Origin: Opeltia flavorubescens
Lineage: Eukaryota; Ascomycota; Lecanoromycetes; Teloschistales; Teloschistaceae
Reading direction: 5' to 3'
DNA length: 64,000 nucleotides
Assembly (NCBI GenBank): GCA_000442125.1
Contig: KE546975.1
Coordinates: 744,001-808,000 of the forward strand
The position numbers and the translations under genes are program-made. Positions 12,641 through 24,757 of this stretch are shown one piece after another (position 1 is the first letter of the stretch; the number at the start of each line of letters is the position of its first letter). The notes under the pieces are model-generated. The model was not told where the DNA came from, ran no database searches, and worked only from the letters and a program-made list of their open reading frames with translations.

Positions 12641-13279
12641 CTAGACGATTCCACTGTTTGCTTTTGAGCTCTTGGTACTTTTGGCAACATTTAGGAGCGG
12701 GACCATTTTCGGAGCGGTAGATCTTTCCAATGAATCCGATTTTGTTAGATCTTCTCCTGGTGGTAAGAATGTAGGTAATCTGATAGAATGATGCTTGGTT
12801 TGTCGATCTGCATTATTGTTGTCAGGACCCTGGTCAAAAGATATCTCTCCAGCATTGTTCTCGATCCTCGCAGATCCTTCAGACGACACATTCGTCGAAG
12901 GATGCGTGTTAGGTTTCCATGCCACTGCTTGTTCGTCTGAACCCAATGTACCCTTGAGCCCTTGCCCTTTAACAAAATTGCCGTACAAACCACCGTTCCC
13001 GTTCCATTTCCCCGCACAAACGCTTGTTTGAATCACTGTCACGCTCTTTGATTCCACCCCCTTCTTGTTATGCTGTTCAACATTCAGACTTCTCAAAGTC
13101 TCGTCAAAGGCTCTGGACCACCATTGTTCTGCGTGTGCATCGTGAACCTTTTTCCCTACGCCCAGCCTATCGGTTCTCTTAGAGACGAGCAAAGCTTTTT
13201 TGATACCATGGCCGCTTGGATGGAGTGCAAATCCATTCCCACGCCACCCTTGACGAGTGAGATATGCATTGGTATCCAT
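12641..13279 (-). CDS. G-patch domain protein (TMA23-like)
   Basis: Single exon of 212 aa. The first ~75 residues carry the conserved block: MDTNAYLTRQGWRGNGFALH, then GHGIKKALLVSKRTDRLGVG, KKVHDAHAEQWWSRAF and DETLRSLNV. The G-x-G-x-x-L pattern and GIKK follow the G-patch consensus. From family knowledge this N-terminal arrangement is that of small nucleolar G-patch proteins related to yeast Tma23, linked to ribosome biogenesis and often activators of DEAH helicases. The remaining ~135 residues are low-complexity and polar with no domain I can name. The in-frame GTG at 13291 is not a eukaryotic start; ATG at 13279 gives the family N-terminus. Role by homology only. Confidence 0.75.
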   Translation of the reverse strand: MDTNAYLTRQGWRGNGFALHPSGHGIKKALLVSKRTDRLGVGKKVHDAHAEQWWSRAFDETLRSLNVEQHNKKGVESKSVTVIQTSVCAGKWNGNGGLYGNFVKGQGLKGTLGSDEQAVAWKPNTHPSTNVSSEGSARIENNAGEISFDQGPDNNNADRQTKHHSIRLPTFLPPGEDLTKSDSLERSTAPKMVPLLNVAKSTKSSKANSGIV

Positions 13280-13978
13280 TGGGGGCTGCACTCACGCCCA
13301 CAAATGAAGTCTCGAGACGAAAGATTGGCTTCGGCAGTCGATGAATACAATAGTGGTTGGTCTTAGCGCGCGGTAAAAGGCTGGCTAGATTCTACCTAGA
13401 TTCAAGTCGAACCTCAGTAGAAATTGGATATTGTACAAATCGATGCGCTGCTTCGATACCTTGGAAAAAGCCACGATGACTTAAATTGTGCTTCCGAGAG
13501 CATTGTGCAGAGAATTATAATAAGATTATCTAGTATTATACTACTATTTCTAGGCCTACTAGAATGTCTTCAAAATGTTCCTGAGCTCGAAAACACGAAA
13601 TAAGGAAAAGTGAGCTAGTCTAGTCTAGTTGAACAATCAATTGTCTCAAAGATTTATATGATTTTACCCGTCGTATGATACAAGGACTCTTACTTAACGG
13701 CCGGCTTGAAATGTCTCGATCTAATATGCATAAGCAGCGCGGTCCGTACATTATCCCTTACTAAGATCCGTCACTGATGGGTTCCGAAATCTAAAATTAA
13801 ATATCCGAAGAAAAAGTTATTGGAAGGGTCTTATCGCTTCCCATCCTGGCGAAACGAACAGGTCATTCTGAAGCCATGCGGTTTGGAAAAGACTTCAATT
13901 ATAATGATTATCGCTAGGTGGATCACCTTTGATGCGGTTTGCAAGCCTATTATTTGACGTTGTGAAGAATCTTGATCT
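13280..13978. other. Intergenic: upstream of G-patch gene, downstream of FN3 gene
   Basis: 699 bp between two minus-strand genes, so it should hold the promoter of the G-patch gene and the 3' UTR of the FN3 gene. A short CTAGT tandem run (ctagtctagtctagt) lies near 13615-13629. No coding signal was recognised. Confidence 0.45.
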
Positions 13979-16900
13979 TCATGTATCGTCATCATCTGCA
14001 GTATCAACGCCTCTTTCCACTGTCAGACCGCCCCTTCTCGACTTCCTTCTCATATTCGGCCACGAGAGGCTTGAACGGCTGCTTTTTTCTTGCTGTGGGG
14101 TATTGCTAAGACTATCACCACTCTTGAGAACATGAGTTTCACATGGGGCATCCTCCTCGAGCTCGCCTGGGGTTAAAGGTTCTCCTGTCTTCTTGGAAAA
14201 AAGACCTCCACGTTCTTTACCCCAAGTTATATTGAATTTACTTGAACTGCTTTTGCGTGAGATCTTTTGCATTAAGGATTCTCGCGTCCCTGATGATGCT
14301 GCCGCCTCAGAGGTCCCCGCAGACGTCGAGTGATCGAGAGAATCGCGTGACTCGGGGGCAGACTCGGCTGTAGTCACGGATCCTGCATCCTTAGAAAGCC
14401 GTGGCTGCGATACTGACGATTCATCTCCTTCGGTATTTTCGTCATAATTTGGCTTCTCGGCTACCCTGACGCGCTCTTTCTCCGCTGCCTTCTCGTTCGC
14501 CTTTTCGGCTTTCGCAGCTCTTCGTGCTTCACTCCGTCCGAATATAGTCTTGAAAGTTGGAGCTGCAGGATTTAGCTTGGGGGTTGAGAAGCGCTGAGAA
14601 GATCGCGGCCTCGTGCCAATGGGTAGCTGTTCTTGCCTCTGGGGAGCGAGTCCATCATCATAAGCTTCGGAGTCAAGGGGTGTTGAACCGATTGATAGAT
14701 TGCTTGCAGAACCATGCTGTATGGAGGGACGACGTGAGGGGCCACGCGACCACGGGCCTCCTAAAGAGGACCAGTTTGCGTTCAGGGGGCTGCTGCGGCT
14801 TGGTGTGCTCTCTGTTACTGGCCGTCCGCTCAGCCGTTGACTGTCGCTCGAAGGCCTACCACGCATTTGGTCGAAAGAATACAAGGACGATGGACGGGAA
14901 GAAGACCTCTCTCGGAATACAGATACATCCTCAAGGTCTTCCTTCGCTCCAAACATACTAAGTCGGTTTTTAGGTACTTGAGCGTTGTTGGGATTTATTA
15001 TAGCAATGTTGTTGGAAAAATTGTCGATTCCTACTCCATTGCGGTTCAGTAAGCCAGCCATTGGCAGAGCCCAGCTGCCATAGCTGCCTCTGCGGTGCCG
15101 CGTATCCATGGAAGTGGTTGATTCCTGGTCCAGATTTCGTGGAAAAGATTGACTCTGGCCTTGCTTCAATGTACCCAATGCAGGTGTTTCATGAGTGCTA
15201 GATTTCCCACGTTGACGATTAAAAGGAGGGAAAAGCTGAGCGAGCCGACTAGTAATTAATGGATTGTTGTCGCGAGCTGATCCGTGAATGGCCGAAGCAT
15301 TAGTGGAGTGCGTTGGAAGTCGCTCATTGTCTTTGAAAGCGTCGACGGATGATTGTTGGCTGTGCAGATTCCGTACGCTGCCATGGGGACTCGAGAGAAG
15401 GCTACCACGGCGACTATCAGCAGAACCAGGGTTGCAATGTTCGAGGTTGACATTCTCATGAGGAGGGTTGGTACGTGTCTCTATCGAGTCCGATATACCT
15501 TCACGGAATAAATCTTCCTGTACTGTTGTAGGTGACTCATGCACCATAATATCTTCATCGCGGAACAGGTTTGATGGTAATAGGTCATTTGCGGCAGGAC
15601 TCATTGCCCCACTGCCTGTAAGAGCATCAATTTCATTGTAAGACTGATTGAGATAGTCTGCGATTGACGGAGCTACTGCCTCCTGGAGAGTCATTCCATT
15701 GCTCATATTGAAGAGCGGCGAGATTGACGGAAAATGGGAAGAAGCACTCGGAGGACTATATGTTGGCCCAGTGTGATATCCTCCTAAAGGGTAGGAAGCC
15801 GTGCTGCCTCTGTTGGCGACCTGACGTTGCCGTCGGAGTCTCCCCAGCCGGCTCACTGACGGAAAATCCAATGCCGGTACGGCAGCAAATTGGCTAGGGT
15901 CTCGCGAGCGACGAGTTGTCCAGTAATTCACTCGATCTTGGGCTTGCTGGTTCTCGGCCTCAACCTATTCGTATGATCAGCTCATGAACAGCGAGCTCAG
16001 AAAGTGGGACACCATTTTACCTGTTGGAGGGTGTGCCACAAAGTTGTTAGCTGTGCTTGCATTGATTGTACTCTAGCCTCCCATGAATAGTCGTCGCCAG
16101 TCTTCTTGTTAGTTTCATGTTTTCCGTCGTTATCATCATTCCCATTAGCATGCTCCCGGTCCTTCTCCATTGATTTAATTTGAACACCTGTTATCCTGAT
16201 CTCATCTTCTAGCGTCTTGATGACGCTGCAATCTTCGACTATGAGTTTTCGTAACGCTGCTAAATCCCCATTTTTTGTGGACTCAAAATGCTCCTTCTCG
16301 AGCCTCAATTGGTCAGTCTCTTGACGCATGAAGGCGATATCGCTGTTCCAACAATCAACATCGTTCTTGAGCTTGTCCCGCTCGTTCTGCTTCTGAGCCA
16401 GAACCTTTTCCTGATTTGCCTTTTTGCTTTGAGTCGCTCGATTCGTTTTCTCAAGTTGGCTTCCATGTTTCTTGAGCTCCGCTATCATATCCTCTTTCTC
16501 CTTCAGTGCTTGTCTGAGCTGATCTCGATCTTTCGATAGATCGGCAACGGATGCAAGATGCTCACGATCTTCATCATTGATTTGGTTATCCGTCTCGTGC
16601 TGATCGCGTCGAAGCCGATTAAGTTGTTCTGTGAGTGTTTGAATGGCTTCTTCCGAGTCGTCTTCATCCACACTCGTTGCACGACTTGATATGAGCGGGG
16701 GGGTTTCTACAGGAGATATCACCGGGGATATCCGTCTTCCTGACATCACCCTTTTGCTAGCGTTCTGTGTCAAAGGAGATTCTTTGGCCGTTGGGAGGAT
16801 AGACGCATTAGACCAGGATCCAGAATGGGAGCGACCAGCACGGATCCCTGCCGGCTCACACCCATCTATCCGCTCCTCGAGAATACTATCAGTTTCTGGT

Positions 16901-17448
16901 TTAGGGGAGCCGCGACTATCTGTGTTGGAGGCTGGGACTGTTCTGAGGCGGATTAGAGGCCCGATGGTTGAGAAATTCGCGGAGTTAGTCGCAATAACAC
17001 GGACGTTGTAGTAATGCCCAGGTTTAAGCCCAGTAATCTGGATTGAGGTGTCTTTGACGCCAAACTCCCCGACTGTTGGAAAGGTAAGTGAAACAGACTA
17101 ATTCTCACACACAGGTGTCTGGTGCTTACCTTTAATGCCATTGACTTGGATTGTATTTTTCAATGAGGCGGGCTGGTTATCTGATGGCTTCCAATAGAGA
17201 AGTACCGACTCTGGTGTAATGCCAGCGAGTGAAACATCTGGTACAGACGGGATGTCCAACCCGAGGAGATCCACAAGTTCATCCACAGGCTTCTGCCAGA
17301 TCTGCCAGATTCGATACAGAATCCATCCAATCGAAGCGAAAAAAATAGTCTCCTGTAGTACTGGTAAAGTGGAAGTCAAATGAATGGATGTGGTTGGAGG
17401 CAGAAGTAGTGGAACCCATCTTCCCATGGCGACAGCAGACCAGAACAT
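13979..17448 (-). CDS. Fibronectin type III, coiled-coil membrane-anchored protein
   Basis: Three exons (17448-17130, 17072-16021, 15964-13979) give 1118 aa; both introns (57 and 56 nt) have standard ends. Order of parts: a short N-terminus and a hydrophobic segment near residues 30-50 (ETIFFASIGWILYRIWQIW); an FN3 fold around residues 60-150 with VPDVSLAGITPESVLLYWKP and the ITGLKPGHYYNVRVIATNSA strand typical of the domain; a serine/proline linker; a long Glu/Lys/Gln coiled coil of roughly 140 residues (ELKKHGSQLEKTNRATQSKK and following); then ~650 residues rich in Ser, Arg, Asn and Pro, probably disordered. The FN3-plus-coiled-coil layout is known in uncharacterised Pezizomycotina proteins. 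Likely faces the cytosol from a membrane. I know of no assigned function. Confidence 0.75.
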
Positions 17449-18648
17449 TTCGAGTGTCTGTTTTAACGATCCATGACATAATCAAAAGCCAGGAAGTATG
17501 CAATTACACGAAATCATCCGAAAGCCAAAATGATGTGTGTAGGTGTATAGTGGGGTGAATGATCGATGAAGTTAGTACGCCTTCTCTCGTGCTCACGGGT
17601 GAAATCTTGCCATGTTGACGCCGAGACTTGTAGGCTTTTACGAGTCGCTTCTATGTACGGAATACTGCAAGTATTGCAGGTTTTGCATTGCGCTAACAGT
17701 AGCGGCTTATCTAATCATTCTTGGCTTATCCCACCAAAATTGACAACTTTCGGAAAGATTACTCAATAGGCTGTACCACCGAAGAGAATTGTTAAAGGCG
17801 CTTCGAAGCATCTTAGACTGGGTCAAGTTGCTTACGATTACTGTATTGATGTCATCAGATAGCCGATATTTTCAACAACGTTGGACACATGTTTGTGATG
17901 CTCAATGATCTGATTGATTGCAATATCCGATATATAGTAATCAACAAAACGTAATTTACGATTATTGCTTATTAAACAATAAAAATTACACATTATTTTG
18001 AAGGGGAAAATCTTTTCCTGTAGTTTCACAACGCCAAAATGTCGGAAACCCTGGTAAATCTGAACAATTTCGATCAGAAACATCTCACAGAGTCGATAGT
18101 TTTAATTAGAAACATATTCCATTATTGACATTCAACCAATTTTCGGTTTTCAGGCTAAATTATGCCTCGTAGACAATAGTCCCGCCCTGAAAGTGGGATA
18201 CCTTAGAACAATGCCGTAAACTGCGTTTATTCCTCGGCTATAGCGCTTACGGACCTGGCGCTGCGGGAGTTGCTAACCTGCTTCATGGACCGCCCACACC
18301 TCACCTTTCACAGTTTTCTTATAGCTATTCAATACGCAGAACTTCGTACCCGGGAAAGGCCGATGAAGCTTTGTACATTACCACACACTTATACTACGTC
18401 GTTTCTTCGGTTCAGAGTCAGTAAACCTGATTTTCTATCAAGCTAAAGAAACCATGCCAAAATTGGTAATATGGTGTTCGGAATAACGATGTCTTGCCTT
18501 TAGACCCCGTCGCCTCTAATACCGTGCTCTTACCTCAGCTTACTATGATCAAACGGCTTCGCGTTGCAAACCCATTGGCGGTCAGGTTTAATGAGAGCCG
18601 TCGTGACTGGGTTTGTTCTTCGCGGCTTATATAAAGATTCACTTTGCC
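17449..18648. promoter_or_regulatory. Divergent intergenic region FN3 gene / PAH1
   Basis: 1.2 kb between two start codons on opposite strands. It must contain both promoters. The middle part (about 17.84-18.18 kb) is AT-rich with many stops in all frames. No tRNA, repeat or named motif was recognised. Confidence 0.45.
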
Positions 18649-21192
18649 ATGCAATATGTGCGGAGTATTGGTGGCTCTGTATCGAAGACTTGGAATTCGA
18701 TCAATCCGGCTACTTTAAGTGGTGCCATAGATGTAATTGTGGTGCAGCTAGAAGATGGTCTGTGGGGGTATTTTCTTATAGAGTTGCTTACGCTGAAACT
18801 ATGGCAGGTTCCCTGGCTTGTTCGCCCTTTCACGTACGGTTTGGGAAGTTTTCACTCTTGCGGCCTTCGGAGAAAAAGGTATGTATTCTTTAGCTACCGC
18901 TCAAATCTGCTACTCTCACCATCTGCTGCTCTAGGTAGAGTTTAAGGTCAATGGTGTACGGCAGAACTATGCTATGAAGTTAGGAGATGGAGGGGAGGCT
19001 TTTTTTGTCTTCGAAACATACGAACAGATCCCCGAAAGCTTGCAAACTTCCCCTGTTGTCTCTCCGGCCGCAATCCCTCAAGATCTTACTCAAAATCCCA
19101 CCACGGTTCCTTTGCTACAAGAACCCGACTTCTTAGATATTAACGCCGATGGGCAGGGTCATCAAATACCCGATAAGCAAGAATTGTCTCCTTTGAGGCC
19201 CGGACTTGCTGTGAGCCAACGAGCCCAAAGTGATTTCATTCTTCCGAGTGAACGCTTCAATCCAGCGAACAGAACAGCCATCAGTGATGGCAGCGTTACA
19301 CCTCCGTCGAGTTTGCGGGGTGGGCAGGAAAGCCCNCCTCCTGACACAACAACGACAGCTACTACTGTTCTATCTGAGGGCCAAATGAAACGTTCTGTTT
19401 CCGCTGATCTGCTCCCTCTTCCTGCGCGGTTTCCAGGTGCAGGGCTTCATGATTCCTTTGGTAATCACCGACTGTCTGGACAGTCTGAACCTCACGTGCT
19501 GTTGGAGCCTAGTGCAACCGAAAGTACGAAAAGAAGCAGTAGTCCGCCTCTGTTATCCACCATTGAAGCGGTCGATCGTGCGAGATCGCTCTCGAAAAAG
19601 CTGTCAATTTCAAATATCCCTTCTCGTGTGACAGAAACCGGTGATCTCATGCTGGATATGACCGGTTATAAGACCAGTGAGGATGAAGCTCTTCGTGCAG
19701 AAGGTATAGCCCGCAGGCTTCTTGCTGAGGAACTGGAAGGCCACTACGATATCGGATCCTTGATCGGCGCTGATGTACATGGCAATCTCTGGATATACAG
19801 TAGCGAAGAAGCCAAAGAGGCAGCCCAGCAACAGATACGAGTGCAAAGTCTGACTCTCCAGCATATTTCGGGTGACGCAGCGTCCGATCCTGGATACCAT
19901 AGTGAGGATGAGCTATTGGCGGTCATTCCTTCAGGTCCAAAGAAACATCACAGAACAAGATCCGAGGCCTCGCCGGCGGCTATAGTAATGAAACCATCGC
20001 AGACGCCTCCAGTAGATACCCCAAGTAGTGGCGATCCCAATCGTAATTATGCCAAAACACTGCGGTTAACAAGCGAGCAACTCAAGGCTTTGGACTTGAG
20101 ATTAGGACCTAATCTCATGAGCTTCAGTGTCAACCGGGCTACTTGTTCGGCTTTTATGTACTATTGGGCCTTTGACGTCCCGATAGTTATTTCAGACATA
20201 GACGGCACAATCACCAAGTAAGTCTCTCGTAGTAATTCATGTGGAAGGGGCCTCACGTCCGATTTGATAGGTCCGATGCACTAGGCCATGTTCTTAATAT
20301 GATCGGGCGAGATTGGACCCATATTGGAGTGGCCAAGCTATACACGGACATAGTCGCAAATGGGTACAATATTCTTTACCTCACAAGCAGATCCGTGGGT
20401 CAGGCAGACACAACGAGAGCATACCTCAATGGTGTGACTCAGGAAGGCTTTAAGCTACCTAAGGGGCCTGTCATCATGAGCCCTGACCGGACAATCGCAG
20501 CCTTACGCCGAGAGATATATCTGCGCAAGCCAGAAGTATTCAAGATGGCATGCCTTCGTGACATCCTCAATCTTTTCCCCCAGAATTGCAACCCTTTTTA
20601 TGCTGGTTTCGGCAACCGACTCACGGATGCCCTGAGCTATCGATCAGTCAATATCCCTTCAACAAGGATCTTCACTATCAACTCAAATGCCGAGGTCTCT
20701 TTGGATTTGTTAACTTTAAACAAATACAAAAATAGCTATGTGACGATGCGCGAATTAGTCGATCACTTTTTCCCTCCTGTTGGTCTTCTGGTGACTGGAG
20801 GCGGGGAGGAGTTCACTGATTTCCATTACTGGCGAGATACGCCACTTGACCTTGAAGCATTCTCTGAAAGCGACGGCAGTGACGGAGACACAAAGATGAA
20901 GAGCTCCGGCCAGAGGAGCGTCAGGAGCGAAGACGAAGGTAGCGAAGGTTTGGACGAAGAAGAGCAAAATGAAATTTTAGCAGAGAGCTACATCTCTCAA
21001 ATTTCGGGTGCAGAAAGCGAGGATTTGGCAGATGCCATCCTTGCCCAGATCATAGAGGATGATCAGACGACAATTGGACAGGCCGGCGCAAATTTCAACT
21101 GTGGCCAAAGTCAATTTCCCGAGACTGAGGTGGAGGAAATACTGCCGATGCCAAACCGGAATCAGCATATTCATGGGAAAGATGAATTATGA
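18649..21192 (+). CDS. pah1: Lipin-family phosphatidate phosphatase Pah1
   Basis: Mg2+-dependent phosphatidate phosphatase: makes diacylglycerol from phosphatidate at the nuclear/ER membrane, linking lipid storage and membrane growth. Four exons (18649-18757, 18808-18878, 18935-20217, 20271-21192), 2385 nt, 794 aa. N-LIP domain: MQYVRSIGGSVSKTWNSINP (amphipathic helix), ATLSGAIDVIVV, GSLACSPFHVRFGKFSLLRP, VEFKVNGVRQNYAMKLGDGG. C-LIP/HAD domain: DVPIVISDIDGTITKSDALG contains the DxDxT catalytic motif, split by the last intron right after DGTITK; then GWTHIGVAKLY-type and LYLTSRSVGQADTTR segments. The linker is Ser/Pro-rich and the tail acidic, as in the family. The ambiguous base at 19336 falls in a CCN codon, so Pro whichever base is present. 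Confidence 0.95.
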
Positions 21193-21813
21193 TCAAGGCC
21201 ACACGTGGTAAGGTCACACCAATCGTCATGATCGCATAACGCGAAGAATCAGAAAATTAGGCACTTGTCCAAGAGTGAGAGCGAGTGCTTCAACATTGAA
21301 ATGGATCTGTTGCGCGAGATCGCTGGGACTAGATCAAGCTCTCCCCAGCTTAGCTGAGGTGCTACAAAGGACACGGTGAAAAATCCGAGAAACATTACTA
21401 AGAAAGTGTATTCGTCTGTATGCTATTCATATTACAGTATCAGTACACACGATATCCCGCCACAGGTCGTTAATGCTTCTGAGCATTCACAACAATGGTA
21501 ATATGGTGAGGTCCCACCATGATAGCCCTTGAGACAGCGTTGGAGTAAAGAAGCAGGCGAGTGAGGTAAAAAAGTAGTGCTCTTCAATGTGAAATATTTA
21601 TTAGCGTTTTCGAGATTGATACGATAATGATGACTGAACACAGTGAACGCATAAAATGATATACTAAACTAATGGCTAGCCTCAATTATATTGTTCAGTA
21701 TACTTTGATGTTACTGAACGAAATCTTTTGAAAGATTATATAATAATACTGGGCATCAGTGTGCGGGCTGAGTCAGGCTGTACGAATGAGATTGCCAAGA
21801 ACGCTAAAGCATT
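21193..21813. other. Intergenic: PAH1 3' region and TAF9 upstream region
   Basis: 621 bp between tandem plus-strand genes, AT-rich toward the TAF9 side. No coding sequence is supported. Should hold the PAH1 3' UTR and the TAF9 promoter. Confidence 0.45.
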
Positions 21814-22665
21814 ATGAAAAGGCTAATAGTGGCATCGCTTAACGTTACCTTACCGAGTGCTGACCCGGCATATTCTTCAAGACCTCAAAAACGGTATCTT
21901 CGTCAGTTGCTTTCCGCTTATGACGAAGTACTGAGGTCATTCATCACTATGGCTGAGGTGGAAAGTGGCTGGTCTGAACGAAATCAAATCGCATACCAAC
22001 AGCCACCATTGCAGAATGAAGCGCAGAAAGTGACCCATCCTGCGTTGCCCTCTGCCATGTCTGCAGACACTGGGCTTGCAAAACGTCCACGAGATTCACG
22101 TCTTCTGCATATGATACTCGCCAATATTGGTGTAATGGCCTATCAAGAAAGAGTCCCACTACAGCTTCTCGACATTGCATATCGCTACACCTCTTCAACT
22201 CTCCAAGATGCCCTTCACCTTACCTCAGAAGGTTACGGCACGCAAGCCACAGGCACAGCGAAAGCTGGAAGCAACATTGATTTGAGCGCTGTCACTCTCT
22301 CTTCGCTACGACTCAGTATTGCCAGCCGCACCCATTATCAGTTCAACCCTACCCTCACCAAAGACTTCTATCATGAAGTTGCCCAGGAAAGGAACCAAGT
22401 GCAGCTACCAGCCGTGGGTAAGGATTGGGGAGTACGGTTGCCGCCAGAGCAATATTGCCTCACTGGGATTGGGTGGAAGATGAAGGATGAGTGGACATGC
22501 CCAGATAAACCAGATCGAATTGACGACGGACTGGATCAGGTGATGTTGGATCACGAAGAAGAACACGAAGACGATGGAGCTGAAGACGACAATGAACGAA
22601 TGGAAGATTTCTTTGGAGACAATGGGGGTAGCAATGAAGGTAACCAGGACATGGAGGACGGGTAA
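21814..22665 (+). CDS. taf9: TFIID/SAGA subunit TAF9
   Basis: Histone-fold protein shared by TFIID and SAGA in the family; pairs with TAF6. Single exon. The histone fold is clear: KRPRDSRLLHMILANIGVM, AYQERVPLQLLDIAYRYTSS, TLQDALHLTSEGYG, then SLRLSIASRTHYQFNPTL. After it comes the conserved NRVQLP-like/GKDWGVRLPPEQYCLTGIGW block, and an acidic tail (EEEHEDDGAEDDNE). Two candidate starts: ATG 21814 (283 aa) adds an N-terminal extension that I do not recognise; ATG 21949 (238 aa, MAEVESGW, context ACTATGG) is equally possible. The identity is secure, the start is not. Confidence 0.88.
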   Translation: MKRLIVASLNVTLPSADPAYSSRPQKRYLRQLLSAYDEVLRSFITMAEVESGWSERNQIAYQQPPLQNEAQKVTHPALPSAMSADTGLAKRPRDSRLLHMILANIGVMAYQERVPLQLLDIAYRYTSSTLQDALHLTSEGYGTQATGTAKAGSNIDLSAVTLSSLRLSIASRTHYQFNPTLTKDFYHEVAQERNQVQLPAVGKDWGVRLPPEQYCLTGIGWKMKDEWTCPDKPDRIDDGLDQVMLDHEEEHEDDGAEDDNERMEDFFGDNGGSNEGNQDMEDG

Positions 22666-22943
22666 TCTTAATAGCGAAGGCTGAGGAAGGTTCACGATAC
22701 TTTGTCTAACAGTTCAGCGATGCATAACGGCGGTGTTTGGGTTACGCTTGATTGGGCCACTGTGATGGACCGATTGGTTGGACCGGGAGAAACATATCAA
22801 TGTTAGATGATACTACAGGATCTTCCTTGGCCCAACCAATGGATATTGCACCATGAATTGAACCAATTAACCGTTGCGTCTGCGTTCATTTCCAAGGATG
22901 CAAATGCGAGGACTACACTTCTCCTCCGAAGTGAGTTTTCTCA

Positions 22944-23406
22944 TTACTGCTTTCCGTCGGTCGTTTTCAGTGCTTCATTGTCCTCCGGCAATGGAGGTAA
23001 TCCCCACCAAGCTCTGTGAAATTTCTCCTGCTCTTTTCTTCGCTTCTCCTTCTCTTCTCTCTCTCTCCTCCTCTCGTCCCTCGTGGCGAACCACTCTTCT
23101 CTCGCTGCATCGTGTTCCTTTTGTCCTGCATGGGAGATCATGCAGTTATTCATTGCCAAGCGTTGCTGGCGACATATCCATGTCGCCGAAAAGGTCCGGT
23201 TCAGGGCGCATGAAGCAAAATCTGCGTACTGGTGTCAGACCGACTTCTACTAGGCTAATTACACATCAACTACCCCGGATCTCGTCGGCGCAATAGCTTT
23301 TGACTCGCTTGTGGTAGATTTCTTGGACCTGAGCTTCCTGAGAGGACGAAAGAGGTATAGGATTTCTCGAAGGGATAGGAGCCGGACTGGTCGTTGATGT
23401 AGCCAT
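22944..23406 (-). CDS. cmc1: Cmc1, twin CX9C cytochrome oxidase assembly protein
   Basis: Small intermembrane-space protein that takes part in cytochrome c oxidase assembly (copper delivery/COX1 maturation). Two exons, 23406-23274 and 23221-22944, with a 52-nt intron; 411 nt, 136 aa. The start reads MATSTTSPAPIPSRNPIPLS, then EAQVQEIYHKRVKSYCADEI. Both CX9C pairs are exact: C-ADEIRDFAS-C, completed across the intron, and C-RQQRLAMNN-C. The conserved tail DAAREEWFATR, a Lys/Glu-rich helix and EKFHRAWWGL follow. Imported through the Mia40 relay in this family, so no presequence is expected. The long exon alone would look like an orphan peptide; the first CX9C is only visible after splicing. Start 303 bp from UTP11, divergent. 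Confidence 0.9.
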
Positions 23407-23709
23407 CATGATGACGTGACCCCTTCGATTCGCTTCTCACATGCACACATGGCTCAAAGAATTACTCTTTTCATGACTGCCGGATAAGAATGGAATGAGT
23501 TGAATCAAATTCTATACGGAGTACTTAGTGCAAAATTGGACACCTCGAGAGAAAACTAGTAGGTAACAAACATATTAGTTTTTCGCTAACCTACTTTAGC
23601 CGCGCCGAGCACCGATATCTAATCGCATCCCCAGCAACAATCGCATCGAGTGATCGCAATATACATTGTCGGTGGGGAGATCGGACGTGCGAAGGTACAC
23701 ATTTTCACA
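23407..23709. promoter_or_regulatory. Divergent promoter region CMC1 / UTP11
   Basis: 303 bp between the two start codons. A TGACGTGA (CRE/ATF-like) sequence lies at 23412-23419, only a few bases upstream of the CMC1 ATG, so it may be in the 5' UTR rather than a promoter element. No other clear motif. Confidence 0.5.
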
Positions 23710-24604
23710 ATGTCATCTATGCGTAATGCCGTTCAGAGACGTAACCATAAAGAAAGAGCACAGCCTACTCAACGAGGGAAGTGGGGTATTCTAGAGAAGC
23801 ACAAAGTCTGTTTTACCGCAATGTCATCGTCGCTCGCTTCAGCTGACTGGAAGTCATTAATATGTATAGGACTATTCTCTTCGTGCAAAAGATTATAATG
23901 AAAAGAAGAAGCGTTTGAAGATTCTCCGTGGAAAAGCTGCCGAGAGAAATCCAGACGAGTTCAGCTATGGCATGTTGAGCAGCAAGACGGATCGCTATGG
24001 GCGACGGCTTCAAGACCGTAGGAACATTACTCTCAGCAAGGATGCCGTGAAGCTTTTGAAAACCCAAGATGCCGGATACCTCAAGACTATGATTCAGCAA
24101 ACTAGGAAAACACGAGAAAAGGTGGAGCAGCAATACATGTTACCTGATCATGATGTATATGCCTTTCCTAGCGGACAGCAGAGCAACAACAACCAGCACC
24201 TCGTGTTTGCTAGCACATTAAAAGAACAACAATTTCTTGACATCGCAAAAAGCCAGCACGGTTCCACCTCGATGGTCGTGGACGGTCTGCATAGACCTGG
24301 TAATAAGGGCGCTCTTCTATTGCGCCAGAGTATGAAAGACACCCAAAAATCAGGCTACAGTCAGGCTGTGCTTAGAAAACCGCCAGAGGATTTGCGCACG
24401 TCTAAACAGGCAAGGATGTTGGGGAAACTGCGCAAGCGACAGAGAGCAAGTCAGCAGTCTAGACTGAAAGCGCTTGAACTTCGGGAAAAAGATCTTGTTG
24501 TGGCAGAGCAGCAGCTCGGTCAGGTGAGAGCTAGGATGAACGGTAGCATTGGCGGTGTCAATAAAGCGGGCATCAAATGGAAAATTCGGGAGAGAAAAAG
24601 ATAA
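23710..24604 (+). CDS. utp11: U3 snoRNA-associated protein Utp11
   Basis: Subunit of the nucleolar SSU processome needed for 18S rRNA maturation. Exons 23710-23805 and 23870-24604 (831 nt, 276 aa); the 64-nt intron joins GKWGILEKHK to DYSLRAKDYNEKKKRLKIL, the family junction. Conserved: MSSMRNAVQRRNHKERAQP, RGKAAERNPDEFSYGML, SSKTDRYGRRLQDRRN, LLKTQDAGYLKTMIQQTRK, and a basic C-terminus rich in Lys/Arg (ALELREKDLVVAEQQLGQV). The whole protein fits the usual Utp11 size. Converges on SDH4, with 153 bp between the stop codons. Confidence 0.93.
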
Positions 24605-24757
24605 GACGTCAAAGTGACGTTGGGAAACTGGGCGCGCATGATTTCCAAGATAAACATGAGCCATACTAGATACAAAACCAGTCGTGAAGAACTCAAAAGA
24701 GTGTATAATAGTATTTAGATTTTGAATGCCCCAACCCCTTTACCACGATTGTCATGA

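Noticed and set aside
12316-12720. 134-codon plus-strand frame
   Set aside because: No recognisable domain, and its end overlaps the real G-patch gene on the other strand.
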